From UBA12202 sp002691725 (GTDB lineage: Bacteria; Pseudomonadota; Alphaproteobacteria; Puniceispirillales; UBA1172), in assembly GCA_965660675.1 (NCBI GenBank), contig CBFIAU010000004.1, positions 62,001-126,000 of the forward strand: a stretch of DNA of 64,000 bases, given 5' to 3'. The notes beneath the pieces are model-generated. The model worked only from the letters and a program-made list of their open reading frames with translations, made no database searches and was not told the origin of the DNA. This document shows positions 15,863 through 24,846 of the stretch, in pieces. The first letter of the stretch is position 1, and each line of letters opens with the position of its first letter. A program made the translations under genes and the position numbers.

Positions 15863-16651
15863 ATGAATGACAAGATGGGGAATATTTCCGAGCCTGGCTT
15901 AAGCTTGGCGCATGATCAGGCGACATCCCAATCGGGGCTTGTCGCCGATCATATTGGTAAATCATATAAAAATAAGCGTGTTGTCAGGGGCGTATCTCTC
16001 CGCCTGCAACGTGGTGAGGCTGTTGGCCTGCTAGGGCCTAATGGTGCTGGCAAGACCACCTGTTTCTACATGATATCTGGCTTGATAAAGGCTGATGAAG
16101 GGCGGATTTTGATGGATGGCATGGATATTACTAACCTGCCTATGTACAAACGCTCGCAGCAAGGAATTGGCTATTTGCCGCAAGAATCAAGTATTTTTCA
16201 AGGCCTTACCGTTGAACAAAATATCATGGCGGTTTTGCAAGTTGTTGAACCTGACCCGGACACGCGACTGACCATGCTGGATGAGCTTATGGATGAGTTT
16301 CATATCTCACATCTAAGAGCGGCGAGTGCTATGACGCTTTCCGGCGGTGAGCGGCGGCGGGTTGAGATTGCACGGTCGCTGGCGTCACGGCCTACATTTA
16401 TCATGCTCGATGAACCGCTGGCAGGCATTGACCCGATTGCCGTTAGTGAGATTAAAGAGCTTATCGGCCGATTGAAACGTCATGGTCTTGGCGTATTGAT
16501 CACTGATCATAATGTTCGGGATACCTTAAATATTGTTGATCGCGGCTATATTCTCAATGATGGAATCATCCTTAAAAGCGGAACGCCACAAGATATTATT
16601 GAGGATGATCACGTTCGTGAAGTGTATCTAGGCCGCCAGTTTACGCGGTAA
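15863..16651 (+). CDS. lptB: LptB, LPS export ABC transporter ATPase
   Basis: This 262-residue cytoplasmic ATPase drives LPS extraction with LptF and LptG. It has Walker A GPNGAGKTT (about 54-62), the Q-loop YLPQESSIF typical of LptB, signature LSGGERRRVEIARSL, Walker B MLDEPLAGIDP and the switch ITDHNVRDTL. The first 25 residues precede the domain, and a later start is possible since the ribosome site is weak. A 164-base gap separates it from lptA, so it may have its own promoter. In many proteobacteria rpoN follows lptB; here ptsN follows and rpoN lies 24 kb away. Confidence 0.93.
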   Translation: MNDKMGNISEPGLSLAHDQATSQSGLVADHIGKSYKNKRVVRGVSLRLQRGEAVGLLGPNGAGKTTCFYMISGLIKADEGRILMDGMDITNLPMYKRSQQGIGYLPQESSIFQGLTVEQNIMAVLQVVEPDPDTRLTMLDELMDEFHISHLRAASAMTLSGGERRRVEIARSLASRPTFIMLDEPLAGIDPIAVSEIKELIGRLKRHGLGVLITDHNVRDTLNIVDRGYILNDGIILKSGTPQDIIEDDHVREVYLGRQFTR

Positions 16652-16758
16652 CAATATTTTTTTGGAATAGGTCTTGACTGAAAAAGTGTTTAGGCCTAAA
16701 AGGCCACGAACACTAATGTTGCGCTTACATCCTTTAATCTTTTAAGTTTAATTTATTC

Positions 16759-17238
16759 ATGAAAATTCGCGATATCATTACGCCTGAAGACATTGTCATT
16801 CGGGAGTCAGCTGACAGCAAAAAGCAAATTCTGCAAGAGATGGTTCGCCTCGTCTCAGCCCGGAATATGCCGCTTGATGAACGGCTTGTGACAGAGAGTT
16901 TGCTTGAGCGTGAGCGCCTCGGCAGTACAGGTCTTGGTGATGGTGTGGCTATTCCCCATGCCCGTTGCGCGTTTCCAGAACAAACTGATCGCAGCATCAC
17001 TAGCTTATTGCTGAAATTAAATAAGCCCATTGATTTTGAAGCTAATGATAATCAGCCTGTTGACATTATTTTCATGTTATTGGCCTCACAACATTGCGGC
17101 ACTGAACATTTGACCAGACTTGCCGCGATCTCACGTTTTATTCGTGATGCCAATGCCGCTGAACAAATCAGAAAAGCGGCATCTCCAGATGATATCTGGC
17201 AAACGCTTTGTGATATACGACTATCATCTGCCGCATAG
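16759..17238 (+). CDS. ptsN: PtsN, nitrogen-PTS enzyme IIA
   Basis: This 159-residue EIIA-Ntr regulatory phosphocarrier accepts phosphate at a histidine and modulates potassium, nitrogen and envelope functions by protein contact. The phosphorylated His is His67 in DGVAIPHAR. The surrounding family pattern is ERERLGSTGLGDG and PVDIIFMLLAS, then HLTRLAAISRFIRD. The length is standard. It follows lptB after 107 bases; rpoN and hpf, which often lie between them, are absent. It is followed by a tandem repeat and a probable terminator. Confidence 0.92.
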   Translation: MKIRDIITPEDIVIRESADSKKQILQEMVRLVSARNMPLDERLVTESLLERERLGSTGLGDGVAIPHARCAFPEQTDRSITSLLLKLNKPIDFEANDNQPVDIIFMLLASQHCGTEHLTRLAAISRFIRDANAAEQIRKAASPDDIWQTLCDIRLSSAA

Positions 17239-17241
17239 TCT

Positions 17242-17301
17242 GGAGCTTAATCTTCAGCTTAATTTGGGGCTTAGTGTTGAGCTTAATTTGGAGCTTAATC
17301 T
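17242..17301. repeat. Five tandem 12-bp units after ptsN
   Basis: Units of 12 bp with core GAGCTTAATTTG fill 17242-17301; the first and last (GGAGCTTAATCT) are identical. The array starts three bases after the ptsN stop. Confidence 0.9.
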
Positions 17302-17377
17302 ATTTTATTTCCTTTGCTCGGTCTCGCCTGTCTCGCCTTTCCGCACCATAGGCTGACACAGATTGCTGTCTCAATCC

Positions 17378-17402
17378 GGCGCAGGTTTATGCGCCCATTT
17401 TT
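17378..17402 (+). terminator. Probable terminator for ptsN
   Basis: The stem GGCGCA/TGCGCC (17378-17383 with 17390-17395) closes a 6-nt loop and is followed by CATTTTT. The stem is short, so confidence is moderate. Confidence 0.55.
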
Positions 17403-17464
17403 GGGTTGAGGCTTGCCACGATCATATTGGCTGTTCATAATTAGATACAGAATAAGGAACCCTT

Positions 17465-18400
17465 ATGCCTGAACAACCTTCATCGCGGATTTTAAGCGAT
17501 AATATGATCGGCATCGCTTTCATGCTGATGGCGGTACTAGCCGGATTAGTGACGGCATCTGCGGTAAAATATCTCTCTGCTGATCAATCTGTGCTTGGGG
17601 TATTATGTATTCGCTTTGTCTTTAGCATGCCATTTCTGATCATGTTTGGGGTGATGTTACGCGGCAAAGGCATGTGGAAGGTTAACCGCTGGAATTTATT
17701 ATCGGTTCGCATCATCTTTGGTCATCTTGGCATTATTTTCTGGTTTTTAGCGGTCAGCACAACGACATTGGGACAAGCAACCGCATTATTTCAATCCTCG
17801 GCTATTTTTGTCACCATCCTGGCGCCTGTTCTGTTGAAAGAAAAGGTTGGGGTCTGGCGTGGCGGCGCGGTTCTGATAGGGCTGATCGGGATTTGCATGA
17901 TCACCAATCCGTTTTCAGGCACCATTAATATTGGCTCATTCTGGGGGCTAATGTCTGCTATCGCTGGCGCGGTTCTGGTTATTGCGCTGCGAAAGCTGGG
18001 CAAATCGGATGAGCCGATTACCGTTGCGCTTTGGCATAATGGCATCGGTGCGGTGGTGTATCCTGTCTTAGTGATCATATGGCTGCCGATTGACACCATT
18101 AATCTGATATTTTCACAGCATTGGCTGTTCTATCTTATCTTTGGGATGAGCGCTTGCCTTGTCCAGATTGGCTTTGGCTCAGCCTATCGCTATGGGGAGG
18201 CCACCGTGCTAGTCCCCACACGCTATTTATCTGTTCCGGCATCTGCGATAATCGGCTGGATATTCTGGCAGGAACAGCCCTTTATCCTTGAAATGTTTGG
18301 CATGGTGATTGTCATTGCCAGCTGTATTTTCATTTCAATCAGAGAATATCGTTTAGGCCGGGCAAGCCGGGCAACAGAACCGTTTTTGCATAAAGGATAA
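17465..18400 (+). CDS. EamA/DMT-family transporter
   Basis: This 311-residue inner-membrane protein has about ten helices in two EamA repeats (RhaT/YdcZ superfamily), which usually export metabolites or amino acids. The repeats show as a first-half HLGIIFWFLAVSTTTLGQATALFQSSAIFVTILAPVLLKEKVG and a second-half SACLVQIGFGSAYRYGEATVLVPTRYLSVPASAIIGWIFWQEQP, both with the helix 4/9 pattern. AAGGAA precedes the ATG. It stands alone between ptsN and the cytochrome c gene. The substrate cannot be told from sequence. Confidence 0.88.
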   Translation: MPEQPSSRILSDNMIGIAFMLMAVLAGLVTASAVKYLSADQSVLGVLCIRFVFSMPFLIMFGVMLRGKGMWKVNRWNLLSVRIIFGHLGIIFWFLAVSTTTLGQATALFQSSAIFVTILAPVLLKEKVGVWRGGAVLIGLIGICMITNPFSGTINIGSFWGLMSAIAGAVLVIALRKLGKSDEPITVALWHNGIGAVVYPVLVIIWLPIDTINLIFSQHWLFYLIFGMSACLVQIGFGSAYRYGEATVLVPTRYLSVPASAIIGWIFWQEQPFILEMFGMVIVIASCIFISIREYRLGRASRATEPFLHKG

Positions 18401-18477
18401 ACTTTATGATATATTGATCAGTGCCGATATTGTCTTATCTTACATAATAACAAACCGCGTTTCGAAATGAGGCTATC

Positions 18478-18954
18478 ATGATTAATCATACCATCCGTTC
18501 TGTTGCTTTCACGTTTGCCAATAAAGCTTTTCTTTTGGGTTTTCTGATGGCATTTCTGTTGGCGTTTCTGTTGGCCTTTCCTGGCTCAGCTATGGCCGAC
18601 CCGATTGCTGACAGAAAAGAGAACTTTCGCCAGAATGTGAAATCGCTAAAACTGATCCAGCCTGCGATTGGTGCAGGCGACATGGATACAATTAACGCAG
18701 AAGCCAAGCGCATTGCCGCATGGGCAAGCGTCATGCCGGAATATTTCCCTGAAGGCAGTGATATGGGTGAGACCAAAGCAAGGCCAGAGATTTGGGAGAA
18801 CTGGGATGATTTTCTCACCAAGGCTAAGGCTAATCATGATGCCGCCTCAGCATTGGCTGATATCGCTGCCACAGGTGATATGGACGCCATACCAACGGCA
18901 TTCAAAGCCTTATCCGATACTTGCGGCGCCTGCCATAAGCTCTATAAATATTAG
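18478..18954 (+). CDS. Class II cytochrome c (c'/c-556 type)
   Basis: This 158-residue exported haem protein has a long signal peptide (cleaved after about residue 39, SAMA) and a four-helix body. The single haem site CGACH lies at the extreme C-terminus followed by KLYKY, the layout of cytochromes c' and c-556. The membrane-spanning part of the signal peptide is built from a 12-bp tandem repeat giving FLLAFLLAF. It is convergent with a cytochrome b gene, and such pairs often act together in moving electrons from the membrane to the periplasm. The role here (electron transfer or NO binding) is open. Confidence 0.9.
   Translation: MINHTIRSVAFTFANKAFLLGFLMAFLLAFLLAFPGSAMADPIADRKENFRQNVKSLKLIQPAIGAGDMDTINAEAKRIAAWASVMPEYFPEGSDMGETKARPEIWENWDDFLTKAKANHDAASALADIAATGDMDAIPTAFKALSDTCGACHKLYKY
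18537..18584 (+). repeat. 12-bp tandem repeat inside the cytochrome c signal peptide
   Basis: Four 12-bp units (18537-18548, 18549-18560, 18561-18572, 18573-18584) with core GGCGTTTCTGTT each encode four hydrophobic residues of the signal helix. Confidence 0.85.
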
Positions 18955-18988
18955 TGCTTTAATCCAGATAAATAGGCTGAAAATGCTT

Positions 18989-19717
18989 TCAGAAGTAATA
19001 GCGCTCACCCAGCAAGCCTAAGGTCTGCGCGCCTGCCACCATAACCAGCAATAGCGCGACACCAAGCATCTGATGCCGGCGCGAAAATGGCTTGGCTTTA
19101 TCATCTTTGCCGCCTGTCACCATAGCCGGAACAAGATTAATCTTGAGCCAGATACGATAGGTCAGCATCGCCGCTAGATGCGCGATTAGCGCGGCGAATA
19201 GCACACGCTCTAACACCCTATGCCAATAGGTTGCGGTGTTCGTAAATGTCCCCACCCATGCCGCTAATGGGCCTTCAAACAAAATATCATTATTTGCCAT
19301 CGTGCCAAAACCAGCCATGGCGCCAAGCACCGCCAGCAAAATAATTGTTGCCCACGCGCCTGTTGGTGCATGGCCGGGGGTATAGGTTCTATCACCAGCT
19401 AAACGAAGGCGTATATATTGAATAACGCGGCCAGGCGACAATGGAAATCGGCTAAATCGGGCATGATCTGTGCCAATAAACCCCCAAATAATCCTGAAGC
19501 CGATTAGCCCTAATACCGTCAGCCCCATTTTTTCATGCCAGAACCAGTTCGCTGTTTTACTCGAAATAATGGCTCCAATGACCGCAAACATGAGCAGCCA
19601 ATGAAACAGACGTAAGGGAATATCCCATATTTTACCTGTTGCGGCATCGGGTGATGACGCATTTGGTGATGACGCATCGGATGATGACGTCGGCATTTTA
19701 TTGGTTTTAACAGCCAT
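18989..19717 (-). CDS. Cytochrome b561-type membrane protein
   Basis: This di-haem-type cytochrome b has about 242 residues from the ATG chosen at 19717; the frame extends to 19756. Helices carry histidines in LRLFHWLLMF, FWHEKMGLTVLGLIGFRIIWGF, ATYWHRVLERVLFAALIAHLAAMLTYRIW. The GFRIIWGFIGTDHARFSRF segment is typical of the Ni/Fe-hydrogenase-type cytochrome b561 group. The N-terminus has an Ala/Ser/Asp stretch encoded by a 15-bp repeat. It converges on the cytochrome c gene 34 bases away; the two may form an electron path, which is inference. Confidence 0.87.
   Translation of the reverse strand: MAVKTNKMPTSSSDASSPNASSPDAATGKIWDIPLRLFHWLLMFAVIGAIISSKTANWFWHEKMGLTVLGLIGFRIIWGFIGTDHARFSRFPLSPGRVIQYIRLRLAGDRTYTPGHAPTGAWATIILLAVLGAMAGFGTMANNDILFEGPLAAWVGTFTNTATYWHRVLERVLFAALIAHLAAMLTYRIWLKINLVPAMVTGGKDDKAKPFSRRHQMLGVALLLVMVAGAQTLGLLGERYYF
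19644..19688 (-). repeat. 15-bp tandem repeat in the cytochrome b N-terminus
   Basis: Three 15-bp units (19644-19658, 19659-19673, 19674-19688) encode on the minus strand the repeated Ser-Ser-Asp/Pro-Asx-Ala motif before the first helix. Confidence 0.85.
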
Positions 19718-19842
19718 GTATCTCAGCTTTCTGAAGTTTACGAAAACACATCCCAAACTTTTTCATAGCTATTATACGAAATCTGATAAAGTTGCATAGT
19801 GAGCAATGCATATAACCGCTAATCATAGGAAAGTGATCAGAG

Positions 19843-20550
19843 ATGCCCAAACATGATAGCCAGAAAAAAGACGCTAAAGCCGCCACTGATAATGCTGACC
19901 ATACGGACAATGCTATGGAAATCGCCTTGATGGGGGAACGTGGTGCCTTACGCCTGCTCGCCAAACAAGATGCCGATATCGCAGCCGCTATTGCCACTTA
20001 TGGAACGCCGCCAGATCGGACTATGGCGCAAGGGTTCACCACTCTAATCCGCATTATTATTGGCCAGCAAATCTCACGCTCGGCGGCAACATCGGTCTGG
20101 CAAAGATTAGTCGCCGCCCAACTGGATAACGCTAGCCAGATCACGGCGGCAGGCGTGATGACGCTGAAAGCCAATGGTCTATCAAAGCAAAAAGCCGAAT
20201 ATATCCATGGCATAGCCAATGCTGTCACATCAGGGGCACTTGATCTGCCGGCGCTTGCGGGTATGCAAGGGGATGAGGCGGCGCGTATTTTAACGGCATT
20301 GCGCGGCGTTGGTGACTGGACGGCCGATAACTACCGGCTGTTTGCTCTCTTGGACATGAATGCCTGGCCATATAATGATCTGGCCTTGCAAGAGGGGATG
20401 AAAATCTTGAAATCGCTTAACTCTCGCCCGGATGCTAAAGTGATGCAAGCCATGGCAGAAGCATGGCAACCCTATCGCGGCGCCGGCGCATTAATGCTTT
20501 GGCATATTTATGCACAATACCGCAAAGATGCGGCACCAGCGGCTATTTAA
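19843..20550 (+). CDS. DNA-3-methyladenine glycosylase II (AlkA-like)
   Basis: This 235-residue helix-hairpin-helix DNA glycosylase removes alkylated purines in base excision repair. Visible are LIRIIIGQQISRSAATSVWQRL, the hairpin LRGVGDWTADNYRLFAL (about 161-177) and the catalytic Asp in NDLALQEG. The C-terminal YRGAGALMLWHIY matches the AlkA pattern W.P.Rs.Aa.ylW. The first 30 residues are charged and probably disordered. It lies head to tail against the SRAP gene, with only two bases between the stops. Confidence 0.9.
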   Translation: MPKHDSQKKDAKAATDNADHTDNAMEIALMGERGALRLLAKQDADIAAAIATYGTPPDRTMAQGFTTLIRIIIGQQISRSAATSVWQRLVAAQLDNASQITAAGVMTLKANGLSKQKAEYIHGIANAVTSGALDLPALAGMQGDEAARILTALRGVGDWTADNYRLFALLDMNAWPYNDLALQEGMKILKSLNSRPDAKVMQAMAEAWQPYRGAGALMLWHIYAQYRKDAAPAAI

Positions 20551-20552
20551 GA

Positions 20553-21266
20553 TCAGAATAATGACGGCTGCGGGTCATGCGCCGCCGCATCATATGGGGT
20601 AATTAGCCCAGCATGATCAATCGTGTTTTTGCCAACCTCTGGCGCAACAGGATGCCAAGACAAGGCCGCCGCAGGTGATGGTGATATCATACGCATAATC
20701 TGCTCTTGCGGCTGATTTGGGTCTAGCCACGCATCTAGCCGCGCCATATGATCGTCGCTATCGACTGATCTTTGGGGCGATATTTGCCCTGATATTTGTA
20801 ACGGCGCGCGGTGATGAATATCGGCAAGCCCCGCATCAGCCGCCGTTGTGATAATAACCACAGCAGGATTCTCGCCTGGCCAATATAATCCAGCGAAGGC
20901 CATGGGCGCGGCATCTGTTCTTGTGATGTAATAGGGCTGTTTAGGGGCTTTCCATTCATACCAGCCACTAGCCAGAACAACACAGCGCCGAGCTGCGGCG
21001 GCATCACGAAAGGTTGGCTTCTCAGTCATGGTTTCGGCGCGCGCATTGATCAGCAATCCGCTTCTTTTGGATTTCATTGGCGCGGCTAACCCCCAATGCA
21101 GATATCCACCCTTGCGTTCCGCCCCATTTGAGGTGATCACCGGAACAGCTGTCCCCGGCGTGATATTATAAGATGGCAAAGCCCGTTGATTAGAAAGCGG
21201 TATCGCCGTTTGAAAAAGCGCTGTTAACTCTCTCGCATCATGACGGTTTGCGAAACGTCCACACAT
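20553..21266 (-). CDS. SOS response-associated peptidase (SRAP/YedK/HMCES family)
   Basis: This 237-residue SRAP protein crosslinks to abasic sites in single-stranded DNA through its N-terminal cysteine. I place the start at the ATG giving MCGRF, because Met removal must expose Cys2; a GTG four codons upstream (21278) would bury it. Family motifs are MCGRFAN, YNITPGTAVPVI, LHWGLAAPMK, INARAETM, RRCVVLASGWYEWK, AGLYWPG and the late RAPLQIS in place of the usual RMPVIL. Its neighbour is a DNA repair glycosylase, which suits an abasic-site role. The two genes converge, so they are not one transcript. Confidence 0.92.
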   Translation of the reverse strand: MCGRFANRHDARELTALFQTAIPLSNQRALPSYNITPGTAVPVITSNGAERKGGYLHWGLAAPMKSKRSGLLINARAETMTEKPTFRDAAAARRCVVLASGWYEWKAPKQPYYITRTDAAPMAFAGLYWPGENPAVVIITTAADAGLADIHHRAPLQISGQISPQRSVDSDDHMARLDAWLDPNQPQEQIMRMISPSPAAALSWHPVAPEVGKNTIDHAGLITPYDAAAHDPQPSLF

Positions 21267-21381
21267 ATCGGATGACACCCTTTTCTGAGCTCAATTTCGG
21301 CATAGGTTTTATGATGATAGCCAAACTATCCAGATAATCCTAGTCTTAGCCTGATCGCCTGACCCTGATCTATATAGTGAT

Positions 21382-21403
21382 GGCTTTTATGGGGCTTTTA
21401 TGG
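21382..21403. repeat. 11-bp perfect tandem duplication upstream of cysQ
   Basis: GGCTTTTATGG occurs at 21382-21392 and 21393-21403, in the 206-base divergent gap between the SRAP gene and cysQ. Confidence 0.8.
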
Positions 21404-21472
21404 CATTTCCATAATTAGAACCAATGACTAGAAACAATATGAAGATCAAGTTCAGAAAAGGGTACGCCTCAT

Positions 21473-22315
21473 ATGCGTTTAAAACAAAACCAACAACAAC
21501 AGCTGACCATTGAGGTGGAAAAACTGGCCATGGATGCTGGCCGTCGTATTTTGGAGATCAAGGCTGAGGGTGCGGTTGTTGAAACCAAAGCAGATGGCAG
21601 CCCTGTCAGCAATGCTGATATCGAGGCGGATGATATTATCCGCAAAGGACTTGAGACCTTAACCCCCTCCTTTCCCATCATTAGTGAGGAAACCTGGACC
21701 GAGGATAATGATAATAATCCCGATTGCTATTGGTGCGTTGACCCATTGGATGGCACCCGCGGCTTTCTCAATGGTGGTCAGGATTTTACCGTCAATATTG
21801 CGCTCATTAATAATCATCATCCTGTATTGGGCGTCATCATGGCGCCTGCCCGTCAGATGATCTGGCTAAGTGATGGCAATATGGCGGCAAAGCGGTTATG
21901 GGACGATGCGCATGACCCGACCCCCTCTCCCAGGCAAATGATCACAACTCGGCAACAGCCACCAGATGACCCGATTGTCATCACCACGATGTCCAGGCGC
22001 AGTGATATTTTACAAGATTGGCTTGATCGTATTGAACCGGGCGGCTATTTATCTATCGGCTCATCCTTAAAATTTTGTGTTCTGGCAGAAGGCAAGGCTG
22101 ATTTATATCCGCGTATCGGAACGACAATGGAATGGGATACCGCCGCCGGACAAGCCATATTAGAAGCCGCAGGCGGAACCATGATCAATGATCAAGGCGA
22201 GCGCTATTTCTATGGCAAGGCTGGCCGCCGCAATGCGCGATTTTCTGCTATCGGATCAACAACATCACCAGTACCAGAAACCTGGCTGCCGCCATTAAAT
22301 AACCAATCTCGCTAA
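21473..22315 (+). CDS. cysQ: 3'(2'),5'-bisphosphate nucleotidase (CysQ-like, inositol monophosphatase superfamily)
   Basis: This 280-residue magnesium-dependent phosphatase probably hydrolyses 3'-phosphoadenosine 5'-phosphate from sulfate assimilation. Metal-site motifs are SNADIEADDII, PIISEET, the double-Asp WCVDPLDGTRGFL (about 86-98) and the C-terminal EWDTAAGQAILEAAGG. GSSLKFCVLAEGKADLYPR is typical of CysQ rather than SuhB. The start has a run of Gln. It is followed 42 bases later by the Sua5 gene. Confidence 0.9.
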   Translation: MRLKQNQQQQLTIEVEKLAMDAGRRILEIKAEGAVVETKADGSPVSNADIEADDIIRKGLETLTPSFPIISEETWTEDNDNNPDCYWCVDPLDGTRGFLNGGQDFTVNIALINNHHPVLGVIMAPARQMIWLSDGNMAAKRLWDDAHDPTPSPRQMITTRQQPPDDPIVITTMSRRSDILQDWLDRIEPGGYLSIGSSLKFCVLAEGKADLYPRIGTTMEWDTAAGQAILEAAGGTMINDQGERYFYGKAGRRNARFSAIGSTTSPVPETWLPPLNNQSR

Positions 22316-22357
22316 GCAATAACAGCAACTGAATAGCCACATGATCACAGTAATCAG

Positions 22358-23320
22358 ATGACAAACAGGAAACCCCTTACCTCAGACAGCATTGATGAAG
22401 CGGTGCAATATTGGCGCGATGGTCATCTGGTGGCGTTTGGTACAGAAACCGTTTATGGATTGGGCGCCGATGCTTGCCAGCCGCTAGCTGTGAGCAAGAT
22501 TTTTGCGACTAAAAACCGCCCCCAATTTAACCCATTGATTAGTCATATAGCGGATACAGAAGCAGCCTTTGCCTTGGGTGATATGACACCATTGGCACAA
22601 ACATTGGCAGATGCGTTCTGGCCGGGGGCAATGACGCTGGTGCTTAATCAACGTCAGGGCGGAAATATCGCTGATCTCGTTACCGCCGGTCTTGATAGCG
22701 TCGCCTTGCGTGTCCCTGAACATGCAGGAGCGCGGCAATTACTTTCCGCCGCCGCCGTGCCTATTGCTGCCCCCTCTGCCAATCCGTCAGGGCGATTAAG
22801 CCCAACAACCGCAGAGCATGTGGCGATGGCTTTTGCTGATCAAGATGAGCCAAAATTGATCCTCGATATGGGGGCTTGCGCGAAAGGTCTTGAATCAACC
22901 GTCATTGATGCAAGAGGTGATATCCCCGTGCTATTGCGGCCAGGCAGTATTACCGCCGAAATGATTGCGGAGCTGACAGGCCATGCCCCCAAAGCGCCAG
23001 ATGATCGTATCCTCAGCCCCGGTCAACTGGCCAGCCATTATGCGCCACATGCGCGGATAAGATGTAACGCGGATGCCCCTCAATCGGGCGAAGCATGGAT
23101 AGGGTTTGGCCATGACCCTGATCTGTCAGAAGCGCTGATAGCATGCAATTTAAGCGCGCAAGCTGACTTGAATGAAGCGGCCGCCAATCTCTTTTCCATG
23201 TTGCGGCGGTGTGATCAATCAGGAGCGTCATCAATTGCCATTGCCGCCATTCCTCAGCATGGATTAGGAGCAGCGATCAATGACAGGCTCACCCGTGCCG
23301 CCGCCCCTCGGCCATCATGA
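22358..23320 (+). CDS. L-threonylcarbamoyladenylate synthase (Sua5 type)
   Basis: This 320-residue enzyme makes threonylcarbamoyl-AMP from threonine, bicarbonate and ATP for the t6A37 modification of tRNAs. The YrdC domain (about 10-200) shows GTETVYGLGADA, KIFATKNRPQFNPLISH, WPGAMTLVLNQ, ALRVPEH, PIAAPSANPSGRLSPTTAEHV, LESTVID and LLRPGSITAEMI. The extra C-terminal Sua5 domain follows LSPGQLASHYAPHA, distinguishing it from the short TsaC. The end of the domain carries Ala-rich helices. Confidence 0.93.
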   Translation: MTNRKPLTSDSIDEAVQYWRDGHLVAFGTETVYGLGADACQPLAVSKIFATKNRPQFNPLISHIADTEAAFALGDMTPLAQTLADAFWPGAMTLVLNQRQGGNIADLVTAGLDSVALRVPEHAGARQLLSAAAVPIAAPSANPSGRLSPTTAEHVAMAFADQDEPKLILDMGACAKGLESTVIDARGDIPVLLRPGSITAEMIAELTGHAPKAPDDRILSPGQLASHYAPHARIRCNADAPQSGEAWIGFGHDPDLSEALIACNLSAQADLNEAAANLFSMLRRCDQSGASSIAIAAIPQHGLGAAINDRLTRAAAPRPS

Positions 23321-23403
23321 TAAATGACCAATCCAGATAAACTAAACCTGCCTTGCGCTTAAATTATGATTTTGTCATACTTATTGTATTTTGAAGGATA
23401 ATT

Positions 23404-24846
23404 ATGCCGATTGATCACAACCTAGTTATCGCATCGCTCATTGAAATCGTGGGGGCAAAGCATGTCCTTAGCGCGGCTGAGGATATGGCAACAGCCCTCA
23501 CCGATTGGCGCGGCGATTATCATGGCCATGCTATCGCTATTGTGAAACCTGCCTCAACGGCTGAAGTGTCGGCGATCTTGCAACTCGCTGATGAGATGAA
23601 TATTGCGGTGATCCCTCAAGGCGGCAATACCAGCCTTTGCGGTGGGGCAACGCCCAACCAAAAGGATAATAATCTGGTGCTAAGCACCGAACGGCTCAAT
23701 CAGATTCGTTATCTTGATATCGCCGGGCAGAATATCACCGTCGAAACGGGCTGTATTCTTGATGTCATTAAATCCACCGCCGACGACCATGATCTGCTGT
23801 TTCCGCTTGATCTTGGGGCGCGCGGAACGTGTCGCATTGGCGGTAATCTGTCAACTAATGCAGGAGGCTTGAATGTCATCCGCTATGGCAATATGCGTGA
23901 TCTGACGCTTGGGCTTGAGGTTGTGTTGATGGGCGGCAAGGTGATTAACCTGCTATCTAGCCTGAAGAAAGATAACACTGGATATGACCTGAAAAATCTG
24001 TTTATTGGCGCCGAAGGCACGCTTGGCATCATCACGGCGGCAACGCTTAAGCTGTTTCCACGGCCGAAAGCTAGTGCCACCGCTTTTGCTGGCTTGCGTG
24101 ATATTAATGCTGGCATTGCGCTGCTCAATCAGTGCCAAGCGGCTAGTGGCGGCAATGTCATTGCCTTTGAGCTGATGCCGAAATCCATTATTGAAAATGT
24201 GCTTCATTTCTATCCTGATTGTCAGCCGCCGCTTGCAGATATTCCGCCGTTTTCTGCCTTGATTGAAATAGCTTCAACAGCTGATGCTGACAGCAATCCA
24301 GACGCGGACGGAACAATGCCGCTGGTGGCTTTGCTGACCCAGACATTAGCCAATGCGTTTGAGGACGGGCTGATATCTGATGCCGCCATAGCCCAACATC
24401 AGGCACAACGTGATGCGTTATGGGCGATTAGAGAATTAACTCCTGAGTCAGAGATCAAAGCGGGCAAGGCCTACAAATCCGATATCTCAATCCCTTTGCG
24501 GCATATGGCAGCCTTTTATGAAGACACAACCAAAGCGGTGCATGCTATTGTTCCCAACACGCGCATTTTTGGTTTTGGTCATATTGGTGATGGCAATCTG
24601 CACTTTAATTTATGTGAGCCAAAGGGTGAGAATAGTGACTTTCGCCGCCATTATCCCGATTTTGATGCTATCATGATAGATATATTGAAGCAGTATGACG
24701 GATCAATTAGCGCTGAGCATGGTATTGGCCAGAAAAAGCGTGATATGCTACGCTCGGTCAAAGACCCTGCCGCCCTTGATGTGATGCAGGCGATAAAACA
24801 GGCACTTGATCCCAAGAACCTGATGAATCCGGGCAAGGTTATTTAA
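23404..24846 (+). CDS. FAD-binding oxidoreductase, D-2-hydroxyacid dehydrogenase type
   Basis: This 480-residue flavoprotein is of the GlcD/D-lactate/D-2-hydroxyglutarate dehydrogenase family. The N-terminal FAD (PCMH) domain has VIPQGGNTSLCGGA, the pyrophosphate-binding loop DLGARGTCRIGGNLSTNAGGLNVIRYG (about 139-165) and GAEGTLGIITAATLKLFPRP. The C-terminal domain has GFGHIGDGNLHFN, with metal-binding histidines, and ISAEHGIGQKKRDML. The length and order fit D2HGDH/DLD-type enzymes. Substrate choice among D-lactate, D-2-hydroxyglutarate and related acids cannot be made. AAGGA precedes the ATG. Confidence 0.9.
   Translation: MPIDHNLVIASLIEIVGAKHVLSAAEDMATALTDWRGDYHGHAIAIVKPASTAEVSAILQLADEMNIAVIPQGGNTSLCGGATPNQKDNNLVLSTERLNQIRYLDIAGQNITVETGCILDVIKSTADDHDLLFPLDLGARGTCRIGGNLSTNAGGLNVIRYGNMRDLTLGLEVVLMGGKVINLLSSLKKDNTGYDLKNLFIGAEGTLGIITAATLKLFPRPKASATAFAGLRDINAGIALLNQCQAASGGNVIAFELMPKSIIENVLHFYPDCQPPLADIPPFSALIEIASTADADSNPDADGTMPLVALLTQTLANAFEDGLISDAAIAQHQAQRDALWAIRELTPESEIKAGKAYKSDISIPLRHMAAFYEDTTKAVHAIVPNTRIFGFGHIGDGNLHFNLCEPKGENSDFRRHYPDFDAIMIDILKQYDGSISAEHGIGQKKRDMLRSVKDPAALDVMQAIKQALDPKNLMNPGKVI

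Noticed and set aside
17242..17301. CRISPR array
   Set aside because: The units are strictly tandem without spacers, and no cas genes are present; the same holds for the other arrays.
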